NCBI RefSeq assembly: GCF_001042635.1
Contig: NZ_AP012331.1
Location: 1,550,001 to 1,614,000 of the forward strand
Direction: 5' to 3'
Source of the DNA: Bifidobacterium scardovii JCM 12489 = DSM 13734
GTDB taxonomy: Bacteria > Actinomycetota > Actinomycetes > Actinomycetales > Bifidobacteriaceae
Length of the DNA stretch: 64,000 bases
Each line of letters begins with the position of its first letter. The first letter of the stretch is position 1. Both the position numbers and the translations under genes were made by a program. Positions 25,419 to 34,144 of this stretch are shown here, in pieces. Below the pieces are notes generated by a model. That model was not told where the DNA came from. It did not search any database and saw only the letters and a list, made by a program, of their open reading frames with translations.

Positions 25419-25882
25419 TATCGCAAACCCCTATGTATCCGATCTCCGATCTGTTCGAGTGCAAAGAACGCCGATTCCAAATAGAAAAAACAGGAACCGC
25501 AGATATACGCCGCCAGATAATCGTAGGTCAAAGAGCGCCGAAGGATATCAGCGTCGTAGATTTTGACGATCATCCACTGGCCAAGATGCGGAGCCCGGCG
25601 CTGACTACCGTCCGTTAGGGTTTCAATTGATCAAGAGGATAACAGAACTTTTTCGGGCAGAATCGTTCACCGGCTACGATTCATCACATCGGTCGCTTTC
25701 AGACGATCGACCATTCCAAGGCGCCCGTCCGGAAGGCTCCCGCAACATCATGATGATATCGGCAACCCCACAAGCCGGACGATCAACAGATCGGAGAACC
25801 ACCGCAAGTCGGGGATCATCGTGCTGATCATCCGAGTCCATCGACCCCGTGGATGAATGATGCGCCGTCGATTCTCTCTTAT
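25419..25882. other. Degenerate interval with a LacI gene remnant
   Basis: 464 bp without an intact gene. It contains the C-terminal remnant of a LacI repressor at 25538-25618; the rest shows no coding signal and no clear repeats. Confidence 0.55.
25538..25618 (+). pseudogene. Remnant of a LacI-family repressor (C-terminal 27 codons)
   Basis: The translation PKDISVVDFDDHPLAKMRSP then ALTTVR and stop is unmistakably the conserved end of the LacI effector domain (consensus PxDISVxGFDDxPLAxxxxPxLTTV). Gly is replaced by Asp before FDD. No upstream part of such a gene is recognisable, so it is debris at the right border of the sugar island. Confidence 0.65.
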
Positions 25883-26245
25883 CTATCGCTTGAGCAGCCG
25901 GTCGATCATGCTGCGGTCGGCCCGCCACGCCTGCACGTACATGAGCGCCCATTCGGCGGCGACCAACAGCAGCGAGATCACCACGCCGGCGATCAGGTAG
26001 CGCTCGTAGAAGCCGCTCATGACCGGGCCGTATTCGTCGCGGGTCACCGAATACACCACGAACGGCAGTCCGACGAACACCACCGAGGCGGCCTGCGCCG
26101 CAACGACGTTCCACGACACCGGATCCACATCACGCCGGCGCGCGCGGTCGAACAGGCGCCCGCGCACCGCGCAGACCACGCACACGCCGAGCGACCAGAC
26201 CACGGCGAACAGCCACATCAGCAGCGGCAACAGGTCATCGATCAT
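25883..26245 (-). CDS. Membrane protein of unknown function
   Basis: A 120-residue protein with three hydrophobic segments (about 2-24, 47-67, 85-108) separated by charged loops (RLFDRARRRDVD; SVTRDEYGP). No family recognised. GAGG lies before the ATG. Last gene of the FHA - MerR - membrane protein group on the minus strand, 60 nt after the MerR gene; its place corresponds to that of the bifunctional-nuclease gene in mycobacteria, but it is unrelated to that protein. Confidence 0.7.
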   Translation of the reverse strand: MIDDLLPLLMWLFAVVWSLGVCVVCAVRGRLFDRARRRDVDPVSWNVVAAQAASVVFVGLPFVVYSVTRDEYGPVMSGFYERYLIAGVVISLLLVAAEWALMYVQAWRADRSMIDRLLKR

Positions 26246-26305
26246 GACATACCTCGATACTCATCCCCCGGCGGTCCGCACGGCGGCGGACATACGCACG
26301 CCGGG

Positions 26306-26962
26306 TCACACGGATTCTCGCTGGGCGCGCTGCGCCTCCAGCTTTCTGCGCATGCGCATGGCGGTCAGTTCGTCTATCGGCCGGCCGGCGCCGGTCGACG
26401 CCGGGGCGTTCTCGAGATCAACGTAATCCTCGTGCTCGAGCGCCGTCTCGATCTGGTGCCACAGCGAGCCGACGGACACCGCGAACATGGCCTTGCCGCT
26501 GCGCAGCAGGTCGATCATCTCCTCGCTGGTTGTGCATTCATGCACGTTCTGCCCATCGCACATGATGGTCACGTTCTCCAGCTGGCCGATGGAGCGTTGC
26601 GACAGGAAGCTGATGGCCGCGGTCACGTTCTGCAGGTTCACGCCGGCATCCAACAGCTTCTTGGACACGGCGAGGATCACCACATCCTTGAAGGAGTACA
26701 GCCGCCTGGACCCCGAGCCGTGCGACGGCGTGATCGACGGCTCCACGATCTGCTTGCGCGCCCAGTAGTCGAGCTGCCGGTAGGTGATGCCGGCGACTTT
26801 CGAGGCGACGGTCCCCCGGTACCCGCGCTTGGCGTCCTGGGCGTCGCTGGTGACGAACAGCTCCCCCTGGACCGCGTCGCGGGCGTCCAGCCGGTCGCGT
26901 TCCTCCAAGGGCACCAGCAGATGCAGATCCCCCGCCTGGCGCTTGCCCTGCGTTTCGGCCAT
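26306..26962 (-). CDS. ftsR: MerR-type regulator, FtsR/Rv1828-like
   Basis: A 218-residue regulator with a MerR winged helix at about residues 50-110 (VASKVAGITYRQLDYWARKQIVEP... GSGSRRLYSFKDVVILAVSKKLLDAG), preceded by a hydrophilic tail and followed by a C-terminal effector domain (SVGSLWHQIETALEHEDYVDLEN). The architecture and the neighbouring FHA gene match Corynebacterium FtsR and Mycobacterium Rv1828; FtsR activates ftsZ in Corynebacterium. ATG 26962 has GGGAAGAG 5 nt upstream. Confidence 0.8.
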   Translation of the reverse strand: MAETQGKRQAGDLHLLVPLEERDRLDARDAVQGELFVTSDAQDAKRGYRGTVASKVAGITYRQLDYWARKQIVEPSITPSHGSGSRRLYSFKDVVILAVSKKLLDAGVNLQNVTAAISFLSQRSIGQLENVTIMCDGQNVHECTTSEEMIDLLRSGKAMFAVSVGSLWHQIETALEHEDYVDLENAPASTGAGRPIDELTAMRMRRKLEAQRAQRESV

Positions 26963-27078
26963 ATCACTCTTCCCTTCCGGCCAGCGTGTCTCGCGGACGG
27001 CCGTCATGCGGACGCCCGACGCCCGCATGGGCGCCTACGCCATCCGGCCCCGCGCGGCGCACGCCGCCGAAAACCGGA

Positions 27079-27100
27079 AAGCCCCGGCAGTCCGGGGCTT
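27079..27100 (-). terminator. Terminator between the FHA and MerR genes
   Basis: Stem AAGCCCCGG/CCGGGGCTT with loop CAGT, followed on the minus strand by TTCCGGTTTT; only a short T tract, so perhaps partial read-through into the MerR gene. Confidence 0.6.
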
Positions 27101-27105
27101 GGGAA

Positions 27106-27543
27106 TCAGGAAATGACGGCGGACTTCGTGAAGAAGACCAGACGGAACTTGCCGATCATGATCTCGTCGCCGTTCTTCAGCGTCGCGCGGTCCACCCGCT
27201 GGCGGTTCACGTACGTGCCGTTGAGGCTGCCGGCGTCGATGACCTCGAAGGTGCCGGCGGTGCGGCGAAACACCGCATGCGAGCGGGACACCGTCGAATC
27301 GTCGAGCAGGATGTCGGCGCGCGGGTCGCGGCCGACGGTCGTCTCGTCCTCGTCGAGCAGGTACCGCGAGCCCGATACGGCGCCGCGAGTGGAGATCAGC
27401 AGCGCCGTGCCCTCGGACAGGCGCGCGATCGTGTCGAGGTCCTCCTGGGTCAGCGGGCGGTCCCCGGTGGAGGTAATCGGAATGGTAATGGCGGGCAGAC
27501 CGATGATGGTCGTTTCGCCTGCGCTTGGAATCGGATCAGTCAT
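27106..27543 (-). CDS. garA: FHA-domain protein, GarA/OdhI-like
   Basis: A 145-residue protein with a flexible N-terminus holding GETTII (Thr11, Thr12), resembling the ETT phosphosite of GarA/OdhI, and an FHA domain at about 49-140 with GRD (71-73), SRSH (86-89) and LNGT (Asn108). In relatives, Ser/Thr kinases of the PknB/PknG type phosphorylate the N-terminal Thr, switching inhibition of 2-oxoglutarate dehydrogenase and glutamate enzymes. Bifidobacteria lack a full TCA cycle, so the partner may differ. GGAG precedes ATG 27543. First gene of the group with MerR downstream. Confidence 0.88.
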   Translation of the reverse strand: MTDPIPSAGETTIIGLPAITIPITSTGDRPLTQEDLDTIARLSEGTALLISTRGAVSGSRYLLDEDETTVGRDPRADILLDDSTVSRSHAVFRRTAGTFEVIDAGSLNGTYVNRQRVDRATLKNGDEIMIGKFRLVFFTKSAVIS

Positions 27544-27655
27544 AATACTCCATTCTAGCGAACCCTCTGGCTTTTCGTCGGACGCTGGCTCACGAATCGA
27601 CGGAGGAATGACAAAGCGCATATCGGCATGGGCGTTCCCGTATCCGGGCTCCCCC

Positions 27656-27684
27656 GAGGCTTGGGGCTGCCGGCCCCAAGCCTC
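27656..27684 (-). terminator. Long hairpin after the pilus operon
   Basis: Twelve-base-pair stem GAGGCTTGGGGC/GCCCCAAGCCTC with a 5-nt loop, 12 nt past the stop of the adhesin gene; no T run follows, so it may be a non-canonical terminator or an mRNA 3'-end stabiliser. Confidence 0.55.
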
Positions 27685-27695
27685 CTTCCTGAAGA

Positions 27696-30600
27696 TCACG
27701 AACCGTGTTTCTCGGAGTCCCGTTCCTTGGCGGCTGGCTGGCGCAACAGCAGGATGCTGGCGATCATGGCCGCGAGGGCGAGGATCATCAGGCAGGGCAG
27801 GACGAACAGACCAGTATGGGGCAGGATGCCCGTCCACGGCTTGTCCGCGAGCACGCCGGCGTCGATGTGGTCCCGGTCGGGCGTCGTCTCGGTCAGCGTG
27901 ATAAGCGGGGTGCCCATGCCGTAGTCCTCCCCCGTGCCCGCGTCGGAGTCGGTGGACGACGAATCCACGACGGGATTCGCGTCGCTCGCGTCCGGTGTGG
28001 TGAAGTCGGCGCGCGGCACGCGGCTGAACCGGATGCGGTACGAGCCGAGCGGGAGCTTGTCGAACCGGTAGGCGCCGTTGCGGTCGGTGACGGTGGTGGA
28101 GATCCGCTCGCCCGCCTGGTTCTCGAGGATGACGCTGAGGCCGGGGATCCTATCGGTCTCCGTATCCTGCCTGATGCCGTCCCTGTTCTGGTCGCGCCAG
28201 TACATGCCGCTGATGCTGCCCCGGACGGGTTCGGTCGTATAGGCGGGGATCAGCGCCCCGACCTGGTCGCAGGAGTCCTCGTTGCCGTTGCTGAACCAGT
28301 GCTCCATGCCCGGGTTCCGGTAATCCGTGCCGGTTCGGCAGGAGGGGTTGCCCGTGATGTCGTGGCTCGACCGGTCGAGTTTCGTGTCGTCCGGTTTGAA
28401 CGGGGTCGTGGTGTTCTCGCGCAATGCGTGCGGCGTGCCCGCGTACGGGGTGTCCGGCGAGTCGAACCATGCCTGATTGTGGACGATCCGATCCGCTTGG
28501 GCCCGGCTCACGGTACCGGTGAAATGGAACACGATGTATCCTCCCGGCGCGATCGTGTACGGCGGGTTGTACGTGCGGATCACGTCGCCGCCATCCTGCG
28601 TTTCCGATACGGGGTCGACCGGGACCGCCGTCGGATCCACGGCCACGCCCTGCGTGACCGTGGTCACATCGGCCGGGGTTTGCCGATCGGTGTTGGTCCC
28701 GTCGCCCAGCTGGCCGTTGGAATTGCTGCCCCAGGTCCATACGTGGCCGGAGGAGTCCAACGCCAAGGTATGGAAACTACTGGAGGATACCTGTTTGAAG
28801 GTATTGTAGGAGTCCTCGGTCCGGCTGACCGTGCCCGCGGTCGCCCTCACGTTTTCGACGATGCCGCTCATCCGGTCGGACAGGACGCTGTCGGCTGGCA
28901 GGTTCCCGGTACCGGCCGACTCCGGGGAGGCATCCGACGCCATGGCATAGGTGCGGTCGGGCGTGATCTCAACTGGGGCACGACGGTCGGTGGTGGTGCC
29001 GTCGCCCAGCTGGCCGAAGCTGTTGTCGCCCCATGCCCATAGGTGGCCGGTCGAATCCAGTGCCAGGGAATGATACGTTCCGGTGGATACCGTGGTGTAC
29101 GTGCGGTCGGGCGTGACCGCAACCGGGGTATGCCGTTCGGTGGTGGTGCCGTCGCCCAGCTGGCCGAAGCTGTTGTCGCCCCATGCCCATAGGTGGCCGG
29201 TCGAATCCAGTGCCAGGGAATGATACGTTCCGGTGGATACCGTGGTGTACGTGCGGTCGGGCGTGACCGCAACCGGGGTATGCCGTTCGGTGGTGGTGCC
29301 GTCGCCCAGCTGGCCGAAGCTGTTGTCGCCCCATGCCCATAGGTGGCCGGTCGAATCCAGTGCCAGGGAATGATACGTTCCGGTGGATACCGTGGTGTAC
29401 GTGCGGTCGGGCGTGACCGCAACCGGGGTATGCCGTTCGGTGGTGGTGCCGTCGCCCAGCTGGCCGAAGCTGTTGTCGCCCCATGCCCATAGGTGGCCGG
29501 TCGAATCCAGTGCCAGGGAATGATACGTTCCGGTGGATACCGTGGTGTACGTGCGGTCGGGCGTGACCGCAACCGGGGTATGCCGTTCGGTGGTGGTGCC
29601 GTCGCCCAGCTGGCCGAAGCTGTTGTCGCCCCATGCCCATAGGTGGCCGGTCGAATCCAGTGCCAGGGAATGATACGTTCCGGTGGATACCGTGGTGTAC
29701 GTGCGGTCGGGCGTGACCGCAACCGGGGTATGCCGTTCGGTGGTGGTGCCGTCGCCCAGCTGGCCGAAGCTGTTGTCGCCCCATGCCCATAGGTGGCCGG
29801 TCGAATCCAATGCGAAGGAGTTCGCGCCTCCATTGGAAATTGTGGGGGGTATATGGATTTTGTCGGTGGTTTTGCCGCTATTGGTAACCTTCACGTCCCA
29901 GTTGATCTCGCATGAGTCGGCGGTGCATGACAGGCGGGTCTGCGTTTTGTCGAGGGTGGCTTTGGGGTCGGGCTTCGCGTATCCGAAATCGACCCTCTGC
30001 TGGTCCGCGCCGACCGTCAGCCGGATCACGTCCGATTCGTCGCGTGCCTGGCCCTTGAGTCTGGAGTTCCACGATCGAGTGCCGGCCACGGGCTTGTCCT
30101 GCGAATAGTACGTGGTGACGCTGGTCTGCACGCCGTCGCCTGTGCTCGTGCCCGTCGAGCGCTTCACCTGCACGCGGTAGTTCCCGGCATGCAGCAGGTC
30201 GAACTCGTATCGGCCGTCGCCGTCGCTGTTCACGGTCCTCAACGGCGCGTCGCCCATGCGGCCGCCGTTCTCGTCGGCGCGCCACAGGCTCACTTCGATG
30301 CCGCCGATGCATTCCTCCCCGGCGTCGATCAGGGTGTTCTCGTTCCTGTCCCACCACAGGGTGCCGCTGATCGATCCGGCGGTCGCCGTGACCGCGTCGG
30401 CCCAGGGCAGGTTGCCCATGGCATGCCCGTCGCTGAACCGGGTGCGGCCGGGCCACATGACGTACCGGTCGTCCTTCGTGCCGTCCGTGGGGATGAGGGT
30501 GATCGTGCCGTCCGCGGCGGCCACGGGCATGTTCCCGTCGGAACCGGTCTCGAAATCGGACCGGACGCGGATCGCGGTGATCCTCGACTTGTCCTCGTCG

Positions 30601-33200
30601 CTCAGCTGTTCCCAGGTTTTCCACTCGTAGTCGTCCGGTTCATCCGTCCAGGCGACGCTCGTCGAATACAGGATGCTCGTCGCCGTGCTGTTGGCCGCGT
30701 TCACGGACACCGGCTCGGTCAGCTTCCACGTGCCGTGGTACGCGGAGTGGCCGCGGTCGTATTCGCGCCAGGAGCCGTCCAGGCCCGTGTTGTTGTCTCC
30801 GGCCATGATCGCGTCGTCGTTGGAGGGCACGCGCACGATCGTGTCCGCGCCGCCGGTACGTCCCGATCCTTTGGCGTACAGGTTGAAGCGCCAGGACAGG
30901 GAATCGCCGATGCCCGTCTTGCCGGTCAGGGCGTTCAACGCGCCGGTTTCCCCGGCTTTCGCATCCACGATGAACTGGGCGACGGCCGTGTTCGACGTGA
31001 CCTGCGGGTGGGCGGGGACCGTGCCGTTCTGAGCGATGTCCGTCGTCTGGGTGGCGGCGGCGCTGATCGTGCCCGCGGCCTTGTTGCCCACGGTCGCCCG
31101 CCATTCGATGGCCGGCAGATCGACGGAGCCGTCCACGCCCAGCTCGGGGATCAGGGTGCCGTCCGGCGAATCGTACGTGAACGTGATCGTCCTGCCCGCT
31201 CCGGATCCGCTGATCGTGAGCTTCCATGGCCCGCCGGCCATCACCGGGTCGAGCAGCCCGTCCGGATACGTGACCGTGATCGTGGGCTTGACCACGGTGC
31301 CGGAGCGTTGGATGTTCGTCAGACGCGGGCGGATCACGTATCCGGCCGTATCCCCCGGCTGCGCGCCATCGGCCCGTTCCGTTCCCATCCCGTCCGTGAC
31401 CGTGACCGCGGTATCGATGGACGCCGCCGGTTCGGACGGTGCGATGACCCATACGAAGTTATCGCCTTCGGCGCGCGCCGTCTCCTGGTCGGTCGTGAAT
31501 TCTCCGGTCATCGTGTCCGAGCTTTTCACGTTGCCCCGCGCCGCGTCGACGGTCACGCGCGTCAGGAAGACGACCCGGACCGTGCCCGTGTCCGCGGCCG
31601 ACTGGAACCGCGCGCGGTCGAAGCTGACGCGGATCGCCCGCACCTTCGCATCGGTGTCGGCGGGCACGCCGTCATGCCACGCCGCGTTGCCCGATCGGGG
31701 ATCGTCATACGTGTATGATGCGTTCCAGTCCACGCCCTGGTCCAAGGGCTTCCCGCCGCGGGTGACGGACAGGCCTCCCTGCCATTGCTGCTGGGTCGGG
31801 TCCCATTCGTCGCCCAGCACGGGATCGGAGGACAGGACGCCCTCGATTCTGTCGGCTGCCATGCTGAGCGTGACGCGCGTCTGCGTTCCCGTTGCGACCG
31901 TGTCGCCGTTCTGGTCCGCCGAATAGTAGTGGATGATCGTCTGGTCGGACGAGGCCTTCGCGAAATCCTGCGATTCGGGGTCGAACAGGGTTTTTCCTGG
32001 CGTGTACGGGCGTTGCAGCAGTTTGGAGAACACGGACCCCCGTGTGTTGTTTCGTTCGATGATGGCGCGCGACCAGTCGTTGTTCGCGTACGGGTAGCCG
32101 CTCTTCGCCCCCGTGTCCCTCGAACCGGTGTCCTTGTCGCGTTTCGCGTTCATGCCGGGTTCGGTTCCGTCGCCCATGTTCAGCAGCGCGTTCCCCCCGT
32201 CGGCGCTGAAACTTGTCTTGTCGGGGATCACCGCGATGTCGTAGATGCGCGTGTCGTTCTGCTTCATATCCGCGACCCGTTCCGCCGGCACGCTCCAATC
32301 CAGCCTCTTGTCGCCGCGCATCCCCCCCAAGCGCAGCCTGCCGTCGCGCACCGGCAGCATCGTGCCGTCCACGCTGAAGGTGCTGCCCTCGGGAAAAGCG
32401 CTGACGTCCACGCTCGCCGACCACGGGCCGCTAATGCTGGCGCCGTGCGACGTGGTGTACCCCGGATAGGTGAGCGGTTTCACCTTCAAATCGAAGTATC
32501 CGCTTATCGTTCCCGATGCGACCCATTCGTTGCGGCGTGCCCACGCCTCATGGGGTTTGTCGGGGTACCCGCCGTTGTCGATGATCAGATCGGCGGCCGG
32601 CGCGCTGACGACCGTCACCTCATCGGTCGGGTACGAGACCGTGGACGAATCCTCTCCGACCCGGCTCACGGTCAGCCGCGGCTTCTGTCCGGTTTTCGCG
32701 GTGCCTTCCGTGTCCTTCGCCCGCAACACCAGCCGCTGGTCCAGGACTTCCACGGCGCCGGCGTTGACCGTGTACACGCACGCGTCCCCGTCACGCTTGG
32801 CGGACACCTGCTGCCCGGACGAGCAGAATCCCGTCGCCGCGTCGCCGGCGGACAGCCAGGGCGACTCCCGAAGGTCCCAGGCCACCCGCACCTGGCGTTT
32901 CGCGGCCGCGGTGAACGACAGCCTCAGTGCATATTCGACCACGTCACCGCTGGACACGATCCCGTCATCCGGCGCGTCATCGCCCGGCTGGAACCCGTTC
33001 CTGCTGTTCACGAACGATTGCGCCGCGGTCCCGTGCCCGGTGCCGTCCACGATCTTCACGAGCTTGGCGGTCGCGTACGAGGGCCTGGCTTCAACGCCGG
33101 CGGCGGACCGGACGGACGCGTCGGCCGCCACGGCCAATCCCACCATCAGCGTCGCCGCCACGGTGATCATGGCGGCGGGACGTCGAAGAACGTTCATCAT
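27696..33200 (-). CDS. Large LPxTG surface adhesin (pilus tip) with RCC1 beta-propeller
   Basis: An 1834-residue secreted wall protein. Residues 1-28 are a signal peptide. A long beta-sandwich-rich stalk follows, then an SdrD B/Cna-B-like domain (GSISGTLWWDRNENTLIDAG, about 970-1050), then a DUF11-like Ig fold (DKTQTRLSCTADSCEINW, about 1085-1120) whose second half appears only at about 1525 (YTIAPGGYIVFHFTGTVSRA). Seven RCC1 blades lie between. A second SdrD-like domain (GSISGMYWRDQNRDGIRQD) precedes sorting signal LPHTG (1793), a membrane helix and a charged tail. ATG 33200 overlaps the sortase stop (ATGA), so the genes are coupled. Presumably the minor tip pilin, binding host or glycan ligands. 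Confidence 0.88.
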   Translation of the reverse strand: MMNVLRRPAAMITVAATLMVGLAVAADASVRSAAGVEARPSYATAKLVKIVDGTGHGTAAQSFVNSRNGFQPGDDAPDDGIVSSGDVVEYALRLSFTAAAKRQVRVAWDLRESPWLSAGDAATGFCSSGQQVSAKRDGDACVYTVNAGAVEVLDQRLVLRAKDTEGTAKTGQKPRLTVSRVGEDSSTVSYPTDEVTVVSAPAADLIIDNGGYPDKPHEAWARRNEWVASGTISGYFDLKVKPLTYPGYTTSHGASISGPWSASVDVSAFPEGSTFSVDGTMLPVRDGRLRLGGMRGDKRLDWSVPAERVADMKQNDTRIYDIAVIPDKTSFSADGGNALLNMGDGTEPGMNAKRDKDTGSRDTGAKSGYPYANNDWSRAIIERNNTRGSVFSKLLQRPYTPGKTLFDPESQDFAKASSDQTIIHYYSADQNGDTVATGTQTRVTLSMAADRIEGVLSSDPVLGDEWDPTQQQWQGGLSVTRGGKPLDQGVDWNASYTYDDPRSGNAAWHDGVPADTDAKVRAIRVSFDRARFQSAADTGTVRVVFLTRVTVDAARGNVKSSDTMTGEFTTDQETARAEGDNFVWVIAPSEPAASIDTAVTVTDGMGTERADGAQPGDTAGYVIRPRLTNIQRSGTVVKPTITVTYPDGLLDPVMAGGPWKLTISGSGAGRTITFTYDSPDGTLIPELGVDGSVDLPAIEWRATVGNKAAGTISAAATQTTDIAQNGTVPAHPQVTSNTAVAQFIVDAKAGETGALNALTGKTGIGDSLSWRFNLYAKGSGRTGGADTIVRVPSNDDAIMAGDNNTGLDGSWREYDRGHSAYHGTWKLTEPVSVNAANSTATSILYSTSVAWTDEPDDYEWKTWEQLSDEDKSRITAIRVRSDFETGSDGNMPVAAADGTITLIPTDGTKDDRYVMWPGRTRFSDGHAMGNLPWADAVTATAGSISGTLWWDRNENTLIDAGEECIGGIEVSLWRADENGGRMGDAPLRTVNSDGDGRYEFDLLHAGNYRVQVKRSTGTSTGDGVQTSVTTYYSQDKPVAGTRSWNSRLKGQARDESDVIRLTVGADQQRVDFGYAKPDPKATLDKTQTRLSCTADSCEINWDVKVTNSGKTTDKIHIPPTISNGGANSFALDSTGHLWAWGDNSFGQLGDGTTTERHTPVAVTPDRTYTTVSTGTYHSLALDSTGHLWAWGDNSFGQLGDGTTTERHTPVAVTPDRTYTTVSTGTYHSLALDSTGHLWAWGDNSFGQLGDGTTTERHTPVAVTPDRTYTTVSTGTYHSLALDSTGHLWAWGDNSFGQLGDGTTTERHTPVAVTPDRTYTTVSTGTYHSLALDSTGHLWAWGDNSFGQLGDGTTTERHTPVAVTPDRTYTTVSTGTYHSLALDSTGHLWAWGDNSFGQLGDGTTTDRRAPVEITPDRTYAMASDASPESAGTGNLPADSVLSDRMSGIVENVRATAGTVSRTEDSYNTFKQVSSSSFHTLALDSSGHVWTWGSNSNGQLGDGTNTDRQTPADVTTVTQGVAVDPTAVPVDPVSETQDGGDVIRTYNPPYTIAPGGYIVFHFTGTVSRAQADRIVHNQAWFDSPDTPYAGTPHALRENTTTPFKPDDTKLDRSSHDITGNPSCRTGTDYRNPGMEHWFSNGNEDSCDQVGALIPAYTTEPVRGSISGMYWRDQNRDGIRQDTETDRIPGLSVILENQAGERISTTVTDRNGAYRFDKLPLGSYRIRFSRVPRADFTTPDASDANPVVDSSSTDSDAGTGEDYGMGTPLITLTETTPDRDHIDAGVLADKPWTGILPHTGLFVLPCLMILALAAMIASILLLRQPAAKERDSEKHGS
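28987..29808 (-). repeat. 150-bp in-frame tandem repeat array in the adhesin gene
   Basis: About 5.5 copies of a 150-bp unit (50 codons) with virtually no differences; equivalent positions recur at 29041, 29191, 29341, 29491, 29641 and 29791. Each unit encodes one RCC1 blade (SLALDSTGHLWAWGDNSFGQ followed by LGDGTTTERHTPVAVTPDR). The near-zero divergence implies recent duplication or gene-conversion-like homogenisation; copy number may vary between cells or strains, and short reads would misassemble it. Confidence 0.92.
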
Positions 33201-34138
33201 TTGTCTTTCCTTTTTCTCGAGCCGTTTGTCCGGCCTTTGGCCCGGATTCTCCCCACCGTTTTCGCCAACGCTCCGGTGGCCGCCAGACCGGCCAGCGCGA
33301 GCACGGCCCACACGCCGCCGATCCACAGAATCATCGGCATATCGCCGCCGGCCCCGGGCGGGACCGCGGGATCAGGCGCGGGATGGGGCATGTCGGTGCG
33401 CTCGCCGGTGACGAGCAGGCGCTGCGTGTTGATGCCATACGGGGTGCAGGTCACCAAGGTGACCAGATCCCGGTCCGCCTGCACTCCGATCGCGCTCAGA
33501 TCGGTCGGTTCGACCACGCGGATGTCGGTGACCTTATAGGCGAGCGTGCGGTCCAGTACCTTGATGTAGAAGAGGTCTCCGACACGCCCCTGGCGCAGCG
33601 ACAGGCGGTCGAACATGAGCCGGTCCGCCAGACCGGTGTGCGCGCTGATCACGCTGTGCGTGCTTCCGCCGCCGACGGGAAGGCTGGTGCCGTGCATGTG
33701 CCCGGCACCAGCCGCCAGCGTGGCCTCGCCGGTGCCGTGGCGCACGGGCAGGTTGATGCCCAGACGCGGGTAGAGGATCGTGGCCATGATCCCGTCCTTG
33801 GGCGTCGACAGCAGGCCCATGTACGTCGCGTCCTCATCGGCGGCCGTATCCTCGCCCGGGTCGGACCATGGATCGGCCTGCTCCCCGACCCGCCCCCGGC
33901 CGTCGGACAACAGCCCGGCATTGTATTGCCGGGCCCTGGCGAGCTCCTGCTCGGCGGTCGGGTCGCTCATCGATCTGGCCGCCGTCTCATGCCTGGCGGC
34001 GAGCGATTCGTCCGCGTGCCGGTTGGCGATCATCAGCATGAACGGCATGGTGGCGAACAGGCCGGAAAGGACCAGCAGGACGATTCCCGCATTGCGTCTG
34101 GCCTTTCCCCGGCCCGAGTTCGCCACATGCCGTGCCAT
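33197..34138 (-). CDS. srtC: Class C (pilin-polymerising) sortase
   Basis: A 313-residue sortase with an N-terminal membrane helix (17-38), the class C lid motif DPW (residues 89-91), catalytic His167 (SAHTG), Cys231 in TLVTCTPYGINTQR and Arg240, then a C-terminal membrane helix and basic tail, as in pilus sortases. It joins pilin subunits through LPxTG and the pilin-motif lysine and attaches them to the wall. It starts 6 nt after the pilin stop (34145) and ends overlapping the adhesin start, a compact operon. Confidence 0.95.
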   Translation of the reverse strand: MARHVANSGRGKARRNAGIVLLVLSGLFATMPFMLMIANRHADESLAARHETAARSMSDPTAEQELARARQYNAGLLSDGRGRVGEQADPWSDPGEDTAADEDATYMGLLSTPKDGIMATILYPRLGINLPVRHGTGEATLAAGAGHMHGTSLPVGGGSTHSVISAHTGLADRLMFDRLSLRQGRVGDLFYIKVLDRTLAYKVTDIRVVEPTDLSAIGVQADRDLVTLVTCTPYGINTQRLLVTGERTDMPHPAPDPAVPPGAGGDMPMILWIGGVWAVLALAGLAATGALAKTVGRIRAKGRTNGSRKRKDK

Positions 34139-34144
34139 GGCGGG

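Noticed and set aside
28987..29808. Possible CRISPR array or non-coding satellite
   Set aside because: The 150-bp unit is in frame, has no unique spacers, and encodes RCC1 blades of the adhesin.
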